A DNA stretch of 15,642 nucleotides. Origin: Gemmatimonadota bacterium (lineage in GTDB: Bacteria; GCA-2686955). The notes beneath the pieces are model-generated. The model had not been told where the DNA came from. It did no database searches and saw nothing but the letters and a program-made list of their open reading frames with translations. Position 1 is the stretch's first letter; each line of letters begins with the position of its first letter. Made by a program: the position numbers and the translations under genes. The stretch covers positions 10,600-26,241 of the forward strand of contig NYZA01000001.1 of the NCBI GenBank assembly GCA_002686955.1. Reading direction: 5' to 3'. This document shows positions 7,574-15,042 of this stretch, in pieces.

Positions 7574-9228
7574 CGCAGCGCCTCCTCTTTGCTGGGTTGG
7601 CGGAGTCCCGGTGCGACCGGGGTCTCTGGCATCTCGATTCCTCGGCCGGGAGTGCCGAGGGGGCTGATCGTCTCGAGTCCCAACCCCGAGAAGAAGGGGA
7701 AGCGGTCGGCGATTCGCGCGAAGCGCCCGGAATCATCGGGCGGACCGGGCTCGGCTCGGAGGCGGAGCGCGAGATCGTCCAGCCACGACCATTCCGGTCG
7801 GGCCTCTCCGAGCGGCTCGACGCAGGTGCGAATGCGTTGTATCAGACCGTCGGCGTTCACGAAGGTGCCGCTCTGCTCGGCGAACATCGCCCTCGGAAGG
7901 AGCAGATCGGCGAGGCGGCCGGTGCCCCCTGGGCGGGAGCCGGAGTAGACCGAGAGCGTCGCGCCCGCCATCGCCCGCTGAACCACTTCGTTGTCGAGAT
8001 CGCCGGAGGTGAGGTCGACACCGAGTACGAGAAGCAGATCGGTTTCACCCCGCGCCGCCCGATCGAGGATGCCCTCGATTTCGCTCTCGTTCGCATTCGC
8101 CTCGGCCGGCAGACCCAGCTCGAGGGCTCCCCGCCGATTCGGTGTGTGGTCTTCCAGACGCAGATAGTCGTCGCTCTCTCCCATCCCGGCGCCGGAAACG
8201 CGGCCTTCGATCGTTCGCGCGAGCGGCCCCAGCACCGATAGAGCCGCGTGCATCTCCTCGCATGTGCGGTCAGTAGAGAGAATCACGTCGACCCTGGCCG
8301 CGGCACCGAGAGCCGCCATGATCCGGTCGAGGGCGGCGGACCAATCGAGCGTCGTGCCGTCGCGAAGCTGAGGATGCGCGATTCGGTCCCGTGCATCGAT
8401 CCGTTTGTAGGAATAGCGGCCGGCATCGCAGATCCAGTAGTCGTTCACACGGGGGTTGTAGCGGGCGCGGTAGCGGAATACCCGATCGCTGCTCTTCTTG
8501 TATGCGTGGCTGACGTCGTGGTCGACCCGGATCGAGCAGCCGCGCGCGCAACCATCGCATACGGAATCGGTCGAGGTAAGGAACCAGACCCGGCGACGGA
8601 AACGGAAATCGATGTTGGTCAGGGCGCCCACCGGGCAGACCTCGACCAGATTGCCCGCGTAGCGGCTGGTGAGCGGACGTGCCCCGACCGTGCCGATTCG
8701 GGAGTTGTCGCCCCGCTGGAACATCCCCAGCTCCGCCTCACCCGAGATTTCGGCGCTGAAGCGGACGCACGCCGTGCAGTTCACGCAACGTTCGTTGTCG
8801 AGCATGATCTCGCGACCCAGATCGACCATTTTCGGCTTGGCGAGCTTGTCTTCCAGATCGAAGCGACTCTTGTACGCACCGTGCCGCATGTAATAATCTT
8901 GCAGCTTGCACTCGCCGGCCTGATCGCAGACGGGGCAGTCGATCGGATGATGGATCAACAGGAGCTCTAGTATCGAGGCCCGGGTCTTCCGGACCCGCTC
9001 GTTGTCGGTGTGGACTACCATACCGTCGCGACAGACCGTATTGCAGGCGGGTTCGAGTTTGGGCGGCCCCTCGATCTCGACCTCGCACATGCGACAGTTG
9101 CCCGCTACCGATAGCCCAGGGTGGTAACAGAAACGGGGAATGTGGATACCTGCCTCTTCCGCGGCGTCGATCAGGCGAGTGCCGGGCGCGACCTCGATCT
9201 CTTTGCCGTCGATTGTGATTGTCGGCAT
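7570..9228 (-). CDS. nuoG: NADH-quinone oxidoreductase subunit G (NuoG), short form
   Basis: Large iron-sulfur subunit of the NADH-oxidising module; 552 residues. Ligands are visible for the [2Fe-2S] cluster (C34, C45, C48, C62), cluster N5 (H94, C98, C101, C107), cluster N4 (C148, C151, C154, C198) and the accessory cluster N7 (C224, C227, C231, C267). The rest is a shortened molybdopterin-oxidoreductase-like domain. E. coli NuoG is about 900 residues and Thermus Nqo3 about 780, so roughly 200-350 residues of that domain are missing. The closing block GTFVNADGLIQRI is kept, so this looks like internal reduction and not truncation by mutation. ATG at 9226-9228 has AGGAAAAG just upstream, overlapping the nuoEF stop, with 9 bp between the genes. 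Confidence 0.96.
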   Translation of the reverse strand: MPTITIDGKEIEVAPGTRLIDAAEEAGIHIPRFCYHPGLSVAGNCRMCEVEIEGPPKLEPACNTVCRDGMVVHTDNERVRKTRASILELLLIHHPIDCPVCDQAGECKLQDYYMRHGAYKSRFDLEDKLAKPKMVDLGREIMLDNERCVNCTACVRFSAEISGEAELGMFQRGDNSRIGTVGARPLTSRYAGNLVEVCPVGALTNIDFRFRRRVWFLTSTDSVCDGCARGCSIRVDHDVSHAYKKSSDRVFRYRARYNPRVNDYWICDAGRYSYKRIDARDRIAHPQLRDGTTLDWSAALDRIMAALGAAARVDVILSTDRTCEEMHAALSVLGPLARTIEGRVSGAGMGESDDYLRLEDHTPNRRGALELGLPAEANANESEIEGILDRAARGETDLLLVLGVDLTSGDLDNEVVQRAMAGATLSVYSGSRPGGTGRLADLLLPRAMFAEQSGTFVNADGLIQRIRTCVEPLGEARPEWSWLDDLALRLRAEPGPPDDSGRFARIADRFPFFSGLGLETISPLGTPGRGIEMPETPVAPGLRQPSKEEALR

Positions 9229-9237
9229 CGTCTTTTC

Positions 9238-11031
9238 CTATGCTTCCGCTTTTGCCCGGAATTTCTCGGGGTACTTCTGAACCATCGCGCGAATCGGCAT
9301 CGCCGCCGCATCGCCGAGAGCGCAGACCGTATTGCCCTGAATATTGTCGCAGACGTTTTCTATCGTCTCGAGATCGGCGGGCTTCATCTCACCGGATTGT
9401 ATTCGCTTCAAGATGCGCGTAATCCAGCCGACACCTTCTCTGCAAGGAGTACACTGGCCACACGATTCGTGGAGATAGAACTCTGCGGTCCGCAGCGCGA
9501 AGTCGACAATATCGACCGAGTCGTCGAGCACGATGACCGCGCCCGAGCCCGCCATCGTTCCGGCTTTCATCATCGCGTCGAACTCTATCGCCACCTCGCA
9601 TTCTTCCGCGCGGAGTATCGGCGAGGAGGAGCCGCCGGGAACGACCGCTTGAAGCTCGTGCTCCCCATCGATGCCGAGACAGAGATCTTCTACGACCTCC
9701 CTGACGGTGACGCCACCCTGGGGTACTTCGTAGAGCCCCGGGCGCTGCACATGCCCGGACACGGAGAGCACCCGGTTTCCACCGCTGCGCTCGGTGCCGA
9801 GCGCAGCGAACCACTCGCCCCCTTTGGTCAAAATGAATGGGAGCTGGCTCAGTGTTTCGACGTTGTTGATCACGGTGGGGGCCGACCACAGCCCTTCCAC
9901 GGCTGGGAATGGGGGTTTCAGGCGAGGCCATCCTTTACCGCCCTCGAGACTGTTCAGCAGCCCGGTCTCTTCACCGCAAATATAGGCGCCCGCTCCACGG
10001 TGTACGTAGATATCGAGATCGAGACCGCTTCCGAGGATGTTCTCACCGAGATAGCCCGCCTCTCTCGCCTCGGCCAGCGCCCCTTCCAACTGCTCGATCG
10101 GATAGACGAACTCGCCGCGCACGTAGATGTACGCCTTCTCGATCCCGACCGCGTGGCAGCAGATCGCGATTCCCTCGATCAGTCGGTGGGGCTCCCTCTC
10201 CAAGAACATGCGGTCTTTGAAGGTGCCGGGCTCTCCTTCGTCGGCATTGACCGCGAGATAGACCGGCTTGCCGCTGTTCTCCGGCACGAAACCCCATTTG
10301 ATTCCCGCCGGAAAGCCGGCGCCGCCTAGCCCGCGCAGATTCGCGGTCTTTACTTCCGCGGTCACAGCGCTCGGCTCCAGTGCGAGCGCCTTCCTCAGCC
10401 CTTCGTAACCGCCGACTTCCAGGTATCGCGCAAGCGTGTGTGACTCCGGATGCCCCCAGTGCACCGTCAGATAGCGCTCCCATTCGCGCTTTTCGGTCGG
10501 CTCGTCGACACCGTCGATATAGACACCGCTCGGACGGAGCGCGTGCCCGTCCCCTTCGCCTGGGAGCCCTTCCACGAGCGTCGCGACATCGTCGACTCCG
10601 ACCTTCTCGTGATAAGTGTCGTTCACCTGAATCACGGGGGCCGTTCCGCACGAACCCAAACACTCCACCGAATTGATCGTGAAGAGTCCGTCGGGAGTGG
10701 TCTGCCCGAAATCGATGCCGAGCCTCTCGCGCATCTCACTCACGACGGCCTTCGCGCCTCGAAGCGTGCACGAGAGGTTCGTACAGATATCAAGCCGATA
10801 CTTGCCTGCCGGGTCGACTCGGAACATCGTGTAGAAGGTTACGACCTCGTGCACTCTTGCGACCGGAATTCCGAGATGAGCCGCCAAAGCATCTTCGGCC
10901 TCGGTCGCAATGTGTCCAATCTGGCGTTGGATCAAATGCAGCGCCGGTAAAGTCGCTGCGGTGGGATCGGGGTAACGTGAGACGAGCTCGTCGATCTCGG
11001 CCTTCATTTCGGTGCTGAGAATGTCGCTCAC
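9238..11031 (-). CDS. nuoEF: NADH-quinone oxidoreductase NuoE-NuoF fusion
   Basis: One continuous 597-residue frame that combines the two NADH-side subunits. Residues 1-156 are NuoE: a thioredoxin-like [2Fe-2S] domain with C83/C88 (CTNLSC) and C124/C128 (CLGSC). Residues 187-597 are NuoF: RGLGGAGFPAG (233-243) for FMN, RGAGAYICGEETGLLNSLEG for NADH/FMN, and C524, C527, C530, C570 for [4Fe-4S] cluster N3. The linker at about 157-186 has no ATG and no good internal start. The start is GTG at 11029-11031, overlapping the nuoCD stop as GTGA, with GGGGAG eight bases upstream. The frame stays open about 40 codons further inside nuoCD, but that part has no homology; ATG at residue 9 is an alternative. 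HoxF of NAD-linked hydrogenases has the same domain order, but no hydrogenase genes are here. Confidence 0.95.
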   Translation of the reverse strand: MSDILSTEMKAEIDELVSRYPDPTAATLPALHLIQRQIGHIATEAEDALAAHLGIPVARVHEVVTFYTMFRVDPAGKYRLDICTNLSCTLRGAKAVVSEMRERLGIDFGQTTPDGLFTINSVECLGSCGTAPVIQVNDTYHEKVGVDDVATLVEGLPGEGDGHALRPSGVYIDGVDEPTEKREWERYLTVHWGHPESHTLARYLEVGGYEGLRKALALEPSAVTAEVKTANLRGLGGAGFPAGIKWGFVPENSGKPVYLAVNADEGEPGTFKDRMFLEREPHRLIEGIAICCHAVGIEKAYIYVRGEFVYPIEQLEGALAEAREAGYLGENILGSGLDLDIYVHRGAGAYICGEETGLLNSLEGGKGWPRLKPPFPAVEGLWSAPTVINNVETLSQLPFILTKGGEWFAALGTERSGGNRVLSVSGHVQRPGLYEVPQGGVTVREVVEDLCLGIDGEHELQAVVPGGSSSPILRAEECEVAIEFDAMMKAGTMAGSGAVIVLDDSVDIVDFALRTAEFYLHESCGQCTPCREGVGWITRILKRIQSGEMKPADLETIENVCDNIQGNTVCALGDAAAMPIRAMVQKYPEKFRAKAEA

Positions 11032-12854
11032 CGGTCCAACTCCCCACCGATCATGTTGACGGTACCGAAGGTTGGGATGACGTCCGCGATGGTCAGACCC
11101 TCTATCAGAGAGGAAAGGGCGCTCATAGGCGCGAAGCAGGGGGCGCGGCAATGCGCGCGATACGCCGTGTCGGAACCATCGGAGACGAGATAGAAACCGA
11201 GCTCCCCGTTTCCACCTTCGACGTAGCCGTACGCCTCGCTCGTGGGCGGGGCGGTGCCATGACCGGACATCGTCCTCTTGAAATGGTGCATCAGCCCCTC
11301 GATGCTGGTGTAAACCTCCGATTTTGGTGGTCGGTTTACGCTGGGATCTTCCGATTGAATCGGCCCCTCTGGCTGCTTGGCTATTGCCTGCTCGATGATC
11401 CGCATCGATTGGCGTATCTCTTCCATCCGCACGAGGTAGCGGTCGAAATTGTCGCCGTTTTGTCCGACCGGAACTTCGAACTCGTACTTCTCATATCCGC
11501 TGTAGGGAGCCGCCTTGCGCACATCGTACGAAACACCGGTCGAGCGCAGGAAGGGGCCGGTGATTCCGTACGAGATCGCGTCCTTGGGCGAGATCGCGCC
11601 GACACCGACCATGCGGTCCTGGAAGATCCGATTGCCATCGAGGAGCTTCACTACGTCGGCCATCATCTCTCGTGTCTTCGCGAGGGCCCGCGCCAGATGG
11701 AACTCGAAACGATCGGGAAGGTCGGCCGCCACGCCGCCCACTCTGGAGTAGGCCAATGTGACTCGCCCGCCGCAGACCCGCTCGAGCAGCTTGTAGAGCT
11801 CTTCACGGGCTTCGATCAGGTAGAGAAAGGCGGTGAAGGCACCCGTCTCCATTGAATGAGCGGCGACGCAGGTCAGATGATCCGCGATTCGGCTGATCTC
11901 GCTCATGAGCACGCGCAGCGCCGCCGCGCGCTCCGGGACTTCGATTCCGAGCAGTTTCTCGACCGCGAGCGACCAGCCGACATTGTTGATGATCGGCGAG
12001 ACGTAGTTCAGACGGTCGGTGAAGATGATCGACTGCGCGTAGCTTCGGTTCTCGCACATCTTCTCGAAGCCGCGGTGCAGGTAGCCGATATCCACGTCGG
12101 AATCGACGATCCTCTCACCCGCGAGTTCCACCGAAATACGAATCGTGCCGTGCATCGCCGGATGCGAAGGGCCCATATCGAGAAAGAGGTTCCTTGTGCG
12201 CCCCCGGGAGTCGGTGCCGGATGCGACTGGAGAGCGCAGCCCGGCTTCGGCGCCGTGCAACACTTTTCCGTTGCGGCCAGCGGTGCCGTTGAGACGGGGG
12301 CTGAGGGTGCGTTGCATTCCTTTCAGCAAGCGCGCGGCATCTTCGGATGCATCATAATCGACCTCGGGGTAGCCGGCGAGATCGGGGAGGCGCGGCTGCT
12401 CCTTGTCGATCGGGTAGTCCTTGCGGAGGGGGTGTCCCTCGAATTCGGGGTAGAGAAGCAGGCGTCTCAGATCGGGGTGTCCCTCGAATCGGACGCCGAA
12501 CATGTCGTACACCTCGCGTTCGAGCCACTCCGCGCTTTTCCACAGATCGGTCAGTGTTCGGATCTCCGCTTCTCCCGAATCGGAGGCCTGGACCTTGAGT
12601 CGAATCCGGTGTCCGCGCCCGAGTGAATGGAGGTGATAGACGATATCGAAGCGGCTGTCGCGACCGAGCCGGTCCACGGCCGTCACGTCGACGAGCATGT
12701 TCATCTCCAGCTCCGGATCGTCGCGCAGGAATCGGGCCGCGCGGTGGAGATGACCCGGCTCGATGCAAGCCGTCTCGTCGCCGTGTTCGGAACAAGAATC
12801 GAGGAGGGCGCCGCCCAGCTCATCGGTCAGTCTGTCGAGCGCATGCTGGCTCAT
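11028..12854 (-). CDS. nuoCD: NADH-quinone oxidoreductase NuoC-NuoD fusion
   Basis: A 608-residue fused subunit at the quinone end of the peripheral arm. NuoC covers residues 1 to about 165, with the signature EREVYDMFGVRFEGHP (112-127) and LRRLLLYPEFEGHPLRKDYP. A loose linker follows at about 166-222. NuoD covers 222-608, with LDMGPSHPAMHG (225-236), in which H231/H235 mark the quinone-site loop, then GYLHRGFEK (257-265), the TDRLNYVSP stretch and the closing GELDR. NuoD has no metal ligands, as expected for this hydrogenase-derived subunit. ATG at 12852-12854 has GAGG 7-8 bases upstream and sits 19 bp after nuoB. The stop overlaps the GTG of nuoEF. NuoCD fusions are common, for example in E. 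coli. Confidence 0.97.
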   Translation of the reverse strand: MSQHALDRLTDELGGALLDSCSEHGDETACIEPGHLHRAARFLRDDPELEMNMLVDVTAVDRLGRDSRFDIVYHLHSLGRGHRIRLKVQASDSGEAEIRTLTDLWKSAEWLEREVYDMFGVRFEGHPDLRRLLLYPEFEGHPLRKDYPIDKEQPRLPDLAGYPEVDYDASEDAARLLKGMQRTLSPRLNGTAGRNGKVLHGAEAGLRSPVASGTDSRGRTRNLFLDMGPSHPAMHGTIRISVELAGERIVDSDVDIGYLHRGFEKMCENRSYAQSIIFTDRLNYVSPIINNVGWSLAVEKLLGIEVPERAAALRVLMSEISRIADHLTCVAAHSMETGAFTAFLYLIEAREELYKLLERVCGGRVTLAYSRVGGVAADLPDRFEFHLARALAKTREMMADVVKLLDGNRIFQDRMVGVGAISPKDAISYGITGPFLRSTGVSYDVRKAAPYSGYEKYEFEVPVGQNGDNFDRYLVRMEEIRQSMRIIEQAIAKQPEGPIQSEDPSVNRPPKSEVYTSIEGLMHHFKRTMSGHGTAPPTSEAYGYVEGGNGELGFYLVSDGSDTAYRAHCRAPCFAPMSALSSLIEGLTIADVIPTFGTVNMIGGELDR

Positions 12855-12873
12855 GGAGTACCTCGGAAGGCTG

Positions 12874-13362
12874 CTATTCGCGCCCGTGGGGCGCCTTCTG
12901 GATCTTCTCTTGCAGCTTGATGAGACCGTCGAGAACCGCCTCGGGCCGAGGTGGGCATCCCGGGATGTAGAGGTCGACCGGAATGATCTTGTCGATCCCC
13001 TGAAGCGCGGCGTAGTTCTCGTACGGCCCTCCGCCGATCACGCAGGCACCGAAGGCCACGACCCATTTCGGCTCGCAGATCTGTTGGTAGACCCGTAGCA
13101 GATAGGGCGCCTGCTTGTGCGTGATGGTGCCGACCACGAACAGCACATCGGCCTGGCGCGGCGAGAATCGGGTGAGTCCGGCACCGAATCGATCCACATC
13201 GTAGTGGGAGCAGGCGGCCGACATGTACTCCATCCCGCAGCAAGCAGTGATGAAGGGGTACTGGAAGATCGAGTACTTCCGCGCCCAGCCGAGAAGATCG
13301 TCGAGCTTGCCGAGACCGACCGATCCGGAAAGGGCGTCGATCGATGACTGGATCATACCCAT
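12874..13362 (-). CDS. nuoB: NADH-quinone oxidoreductase subunit B (NuoB)
   Basis: Carries cluster N2, the last [4Fe-4S] centre before quinone. The protein is 162 residues. The ligands are C41 and C42 (ITACCGMEYMS), C107 (FGACVIGGGPYENY) and C136 (YIPGCPPRPEAV); their spacing equals that of E. coli NuoB C63/C64/C129/C158. The conserved end LDGLIKLQEKI is present. Two starts are possible: ATG at 13360-13362, with GAGG nine bases upstream and a 10-bp overlap with nuoA, or ATG at 13354-13356, which would give the common ATGA overlap. The first has the better ribosome-site spacing. Confidence 0.97.
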   Translation of the reverse strand: MGMIQSSIDALSGSVGLGKLDDLLGWARKYSIFQYPFITACCGMEYMSAACSHYDVDRFGAGLTRFSPRQADVLFVVGTITHKQAPYLLRVYQQICEPKWVVAFGACVIGGGPYENYAALQGIDKIIPVDLYIPGCPPRPEAVLDGLIKLQEKIQKAPHGRE

Positions 13363-13706
13363 CGCAATGCACCTCGCCGCCAGACGTAGGCCAGTCCGGC
13401 GCCCAAGACACCGATGAAAAGGAGGATCTCGTAAAGCCCCGGGAAGCCGAGGTCGCGAAAGATCACTCCCCAGAAATAGAGGAAGACAACCTCGATGTCG
13501 AAGAGGATGAAGAGCATCGCCACGAGGTAGTATCGGACCGGAAACTGCTCACCCGGATAGGGCTCGGCGAGCCCGCCGCAGGCAAAAGGCTGGTCCTTGA
13601 CCCTGTGGCGGCGCTTCGGGCCCAGGAAGACCGCGGTTCCCATCATGAAAGTGGCCACGCCCGCCGCCGCGATGACGAAGAAGATCAGAGCGAGATTGTC
13701 CGACAT
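13353..13706 (-). CDS. nuoA: NADH-quinone oxidoreductase subunit A (NuoA)
   Basis: Small membrane subunit next to NuoH, first gene of the operon; 117 residues with three hydrophobic segments (about 5-28, 58-82 and 88-109). The conserved loop cysteine C43 is in PFACGGLAE and the acidic FDIE motif (D70, E72) is in the second segment, both typical of the family. ATG at 13704-13706 has GGAG five bases upstream. The spacing across the operon (overlaps of 10, 4 and 4 bp; gaps of 19, 9 and 24 bp) indicates one transcript from here to nuoI. Confidence 0.96.
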   Translation of the reverse strand: MSDNLALIFFVIAAAGVATFMMGTAVFLGPKRRHRVKDQPFACGGLAEPYPGEQFPVRYYLVAMLFILFDIEVVFLYFWGVIFRDLGFPGLYEILLFIGVLGAGLAYVWRRGALRWV

Positions 13707-13739
13707 GTTACTCCGAGAATGCCGTGCCCCAAGCTAGCG

Positions 13740-13769
13740 AGCCTAGGCCCGGCGATGATCGGCCGTCAA
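13740..13769 (-). promoter_or_regulatory. Candidate sigma-70-type promoter of the nuo operon
   Basis: Read on the minus strand: TTGACG (13769-13764, five of six matches to the -35 consensus), an 18-base spacer, then TAGGCT (13745-13740, three of six at -10). It lies 34 bases upstream of the nuoA start codon. The -10 is poor, so this is only a candidate. No operator is evident. Confidence 0.35.
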
Positions 13770-13789
13770 CTGGAACCGGTGTTCTCACG

Positions 13790-13966
13790 ATGACGAAGAA
13801 ACCCTCGCCAGAGACTGCGTGAATCCTCTTCCTCCGCACCGGAAATCCGTGCCGGAGCCAGATGGCGGAGGAGGAGATCCTCGCGATTTTCCGTTCGGCG
13901 CGGGACGAGATTCGGGACTTCGTAGAGACGCTGCCGGAGCTGCCGGAGGCCCGCTTCGATCGCTGA
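13790..13966 (+). pseudogene. arsC: Arsenate reductase (ArsC, LMW-phosphatase type) remnant
   Basis: A single frame of 59 codons reads MTKKPSPETA, a TGA (13820-13822), then ILFLRTGNPCRSQMAE joined directly to EEILAIFRSARDEIRDF and a final stop. The first block is the phosphate-binding loop of thioredoxin-coupled arsenate reductases (usual form LFLCTGNSCRSQMAE). The second matches the C-terminal helix of the same family (F.rvRDEI). The 80-100 residues normally between them are gone, probably deleted across the GAG repeats at 13865-13873. The catalytic cysteine is now arginine (CGC at 13835-13837, one base from TGC), and the in-frame stop comes before the loop. Three independent lesions mean it is not functional as an arsenate reductase. 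No arsR, arsB or acr3 genes are nearby. A 34-codon product from ATG 13862 could be made but would lack the active site. Confidence 0.75.
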
Positions 13967-14148
13967 GAGAGCGGTCGTGGATGAGGGCGGTTGGGGGAGC
14001 GTCTCGCTCGTGTGTTCGAGTCGGATACTCTACATTATGGATGTCGCTGAGACACGGCTCTTGATGATCGGCGCGCCAAGACACGAGGACGCGGCCCTGG
14101 ACGACGCCGGCGAGCGTCGGATTGCAAGGAATACGAGATGAGGTTGAG
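13967..14148. other. Non-coding region before the hydroxyacyl-CoA dehydrogenase gene
   Basis: This 182-bp stretch has no recognisable gene. It contains an AT-richer patch (14024-14038, GATACTCTACATTAT) that could be part of a promoter, a GC-rich inverted repeat at 14102-14119, and an open frame of 34 codons (14037-14141) without recognisable content. I found no convincing -35/-10 pair and no sigma-54 -24/-12 pair. Confidence 0.4.
14102..14119. promoter_or_regulatory. Short inverted repeat upstream of hbd
   Basis: CGACGC, six bases, then GCGTCG: a perfect 6-bp inverted repeat 30 bases before the hbd start codon. No T-run follows, so it is not an obvious terminator. It could be an operator or a leader hairpin; in GC-rich DNA it may also be chance. 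Confidence 0.2.
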
Positions 14149-15042
14149 ATGAAAATCGAAAAGGTTGGTGTTGTCGGATGTGGCCTGATGGGCCACGGCA
14201 TAGTGCAGGTAGCGGCGCAGGGCGGATTCGAGGTCATCGTGGTCGAGACGGAGCAGACATTCCTGGACAAGGGGATCGCTCGCATCGAGAAGAGCCTGGC
14301 CAAGCTGGCGCGGAAGGCGGTGGAGAAGGGGAAACAGTCCGAAGATGATGCGAGCGCCTTCGTCGAAATGGCCAGGGGACGGATCCACCCGACTCTCGAC
14401 AAGCAGGAGCTCGCCGACTGCGATCTGGTGATCGAGGCGATCGTCGAGAACATGAATGTGAAAAAAGCGCTGCTGCGGGAGCTGGGCGACATCTGCAAGA
14501 GGGAGGCGATCTTCGGGTCGAATACGTCGTCGTTTTCGATCGCCGAAATGGGTGAGGCGTCCGGGCGCCCGGATCGGATGGTCGGACTTCACTTCTTCAA
14601 CCCCGTGCAGCTCATGAAGCTGGTCGAAGTGGTGCGCACGGACGCGACAGACAACGAAGTGTATGAAGCAGCAAAGGCGTTCGGAAAGGCATGCGGAAAG
14701 GCGCCGGTATCGTGTGGCGACACACCTGGCTTTGTCGTGAATCGTCTACTGGTTCCCTACATGGTGCAGGCGATTCAGATGCTGGATCGCGGCGATGCGA
14801 CCGCTGAGGATATCGACACGGCGATGCGCTTCGGCTGCGGCCATCCGATGGGTCCGATCACGCTGACCGACTACGTCGGGTTGGACACGACACTTTCGAT
14901 TCTGGAAGGCTGGTGCGAGCGCTATCCCGACGAACCGGCGTTCGCGATCCCCCGGAGCTTGCGACGCCTGGTAGGCGAGGGCCAGCTGGGCCGCAAGACC
15001 GGGCAGGGGTACTTCAATTGGGAGGGGGACAAACGGGTATAG
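14149..15042 (+). CDS. hbd: 3-hydroxybutyryl-CoA / 3-hydroxyacyl-CoA dehydrogenase
   Basis: Oxidises (S)-3-hydroxyacyl-CoA to 3-ketoacyl-CoA with NAD(P), or runs in reverse, in beta-oxidation or butyryl-CoA/PHB metabolism; cytoplasmic. The protein is 297 residues, normal for the single-function family. The Rossmann motif is G10-C-G12-L-M-G15. Catalytic and binding residues S127, H148 (GLHFFNP), E160 and N198 (PGFVVNRLL) have the same spacing as S137/H158/E170/N208 of the human enzyme. The C-terminal domain ends with GRKTGQGYF. ATG at 14149 was chosen because TGAGG lies five bases upstream and homology starts there; a TTG at 14122 is open in frame but unlikely. It ends one base before the stop of the convergent regulator gene. 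Chain-length preference and direction cannot be read from sequence. Confidence 0.95.
   Translation: MKIEKVGVVGCGLMGHGIVQVAAQGGFEVIVVETEQTFLDKGIARIEKSLAKLARKAVEKGKQSEDDASAFVEMARGRIHPTLDKQELADCDLVIEAIVENMNVKKALLRELGDICKREAIFGSNTSSFSIAEMGEASGRPDRMVGLHFFNPVQLMKLVEVVRTDATDNEVYEAAKAFGKACGKAPVSCGDTPGFVVNRLLVPYMVQAIQMLDRGDATAEDIDTAMRFGCGHPMGPITLTDYVGLDTTLSILEGWCERYPDEPAFAIPRSLRRLVGEGQLGRKTGQGYFNWEGDKRV

Noticed and set aside
6474-7736. 420-codon minus-strand frame and other long frames over nuoH and nuoG
   Set aside because: Out-of-frame readings of nuoH/nuoG with arginine- and proline-rich, low-complexity products.
13820-13822. TGA in the arsC remnant read as selenocysteine
   Set aside because: It lies seven residues before the active loop, not at the catalytic position, and the deletion and Cys-to-Arg change already show decay. 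No selenocysteine-insertion hairpin was recognised.
14099-14126. Sigma-54 promoter before hbd
   Set aside because: A TTGCA at 14122-14126 resembles a -12 element, but no GG/TGGC lies at the required distance upstream.
13785-14498. 237-codon minus-strand frame covering the gap and the start of hbd
   Set aside because: Serine-rich translation of the hbd antisense with no recognisable family; the plus strand holds a certain gene and the arsC remnant.
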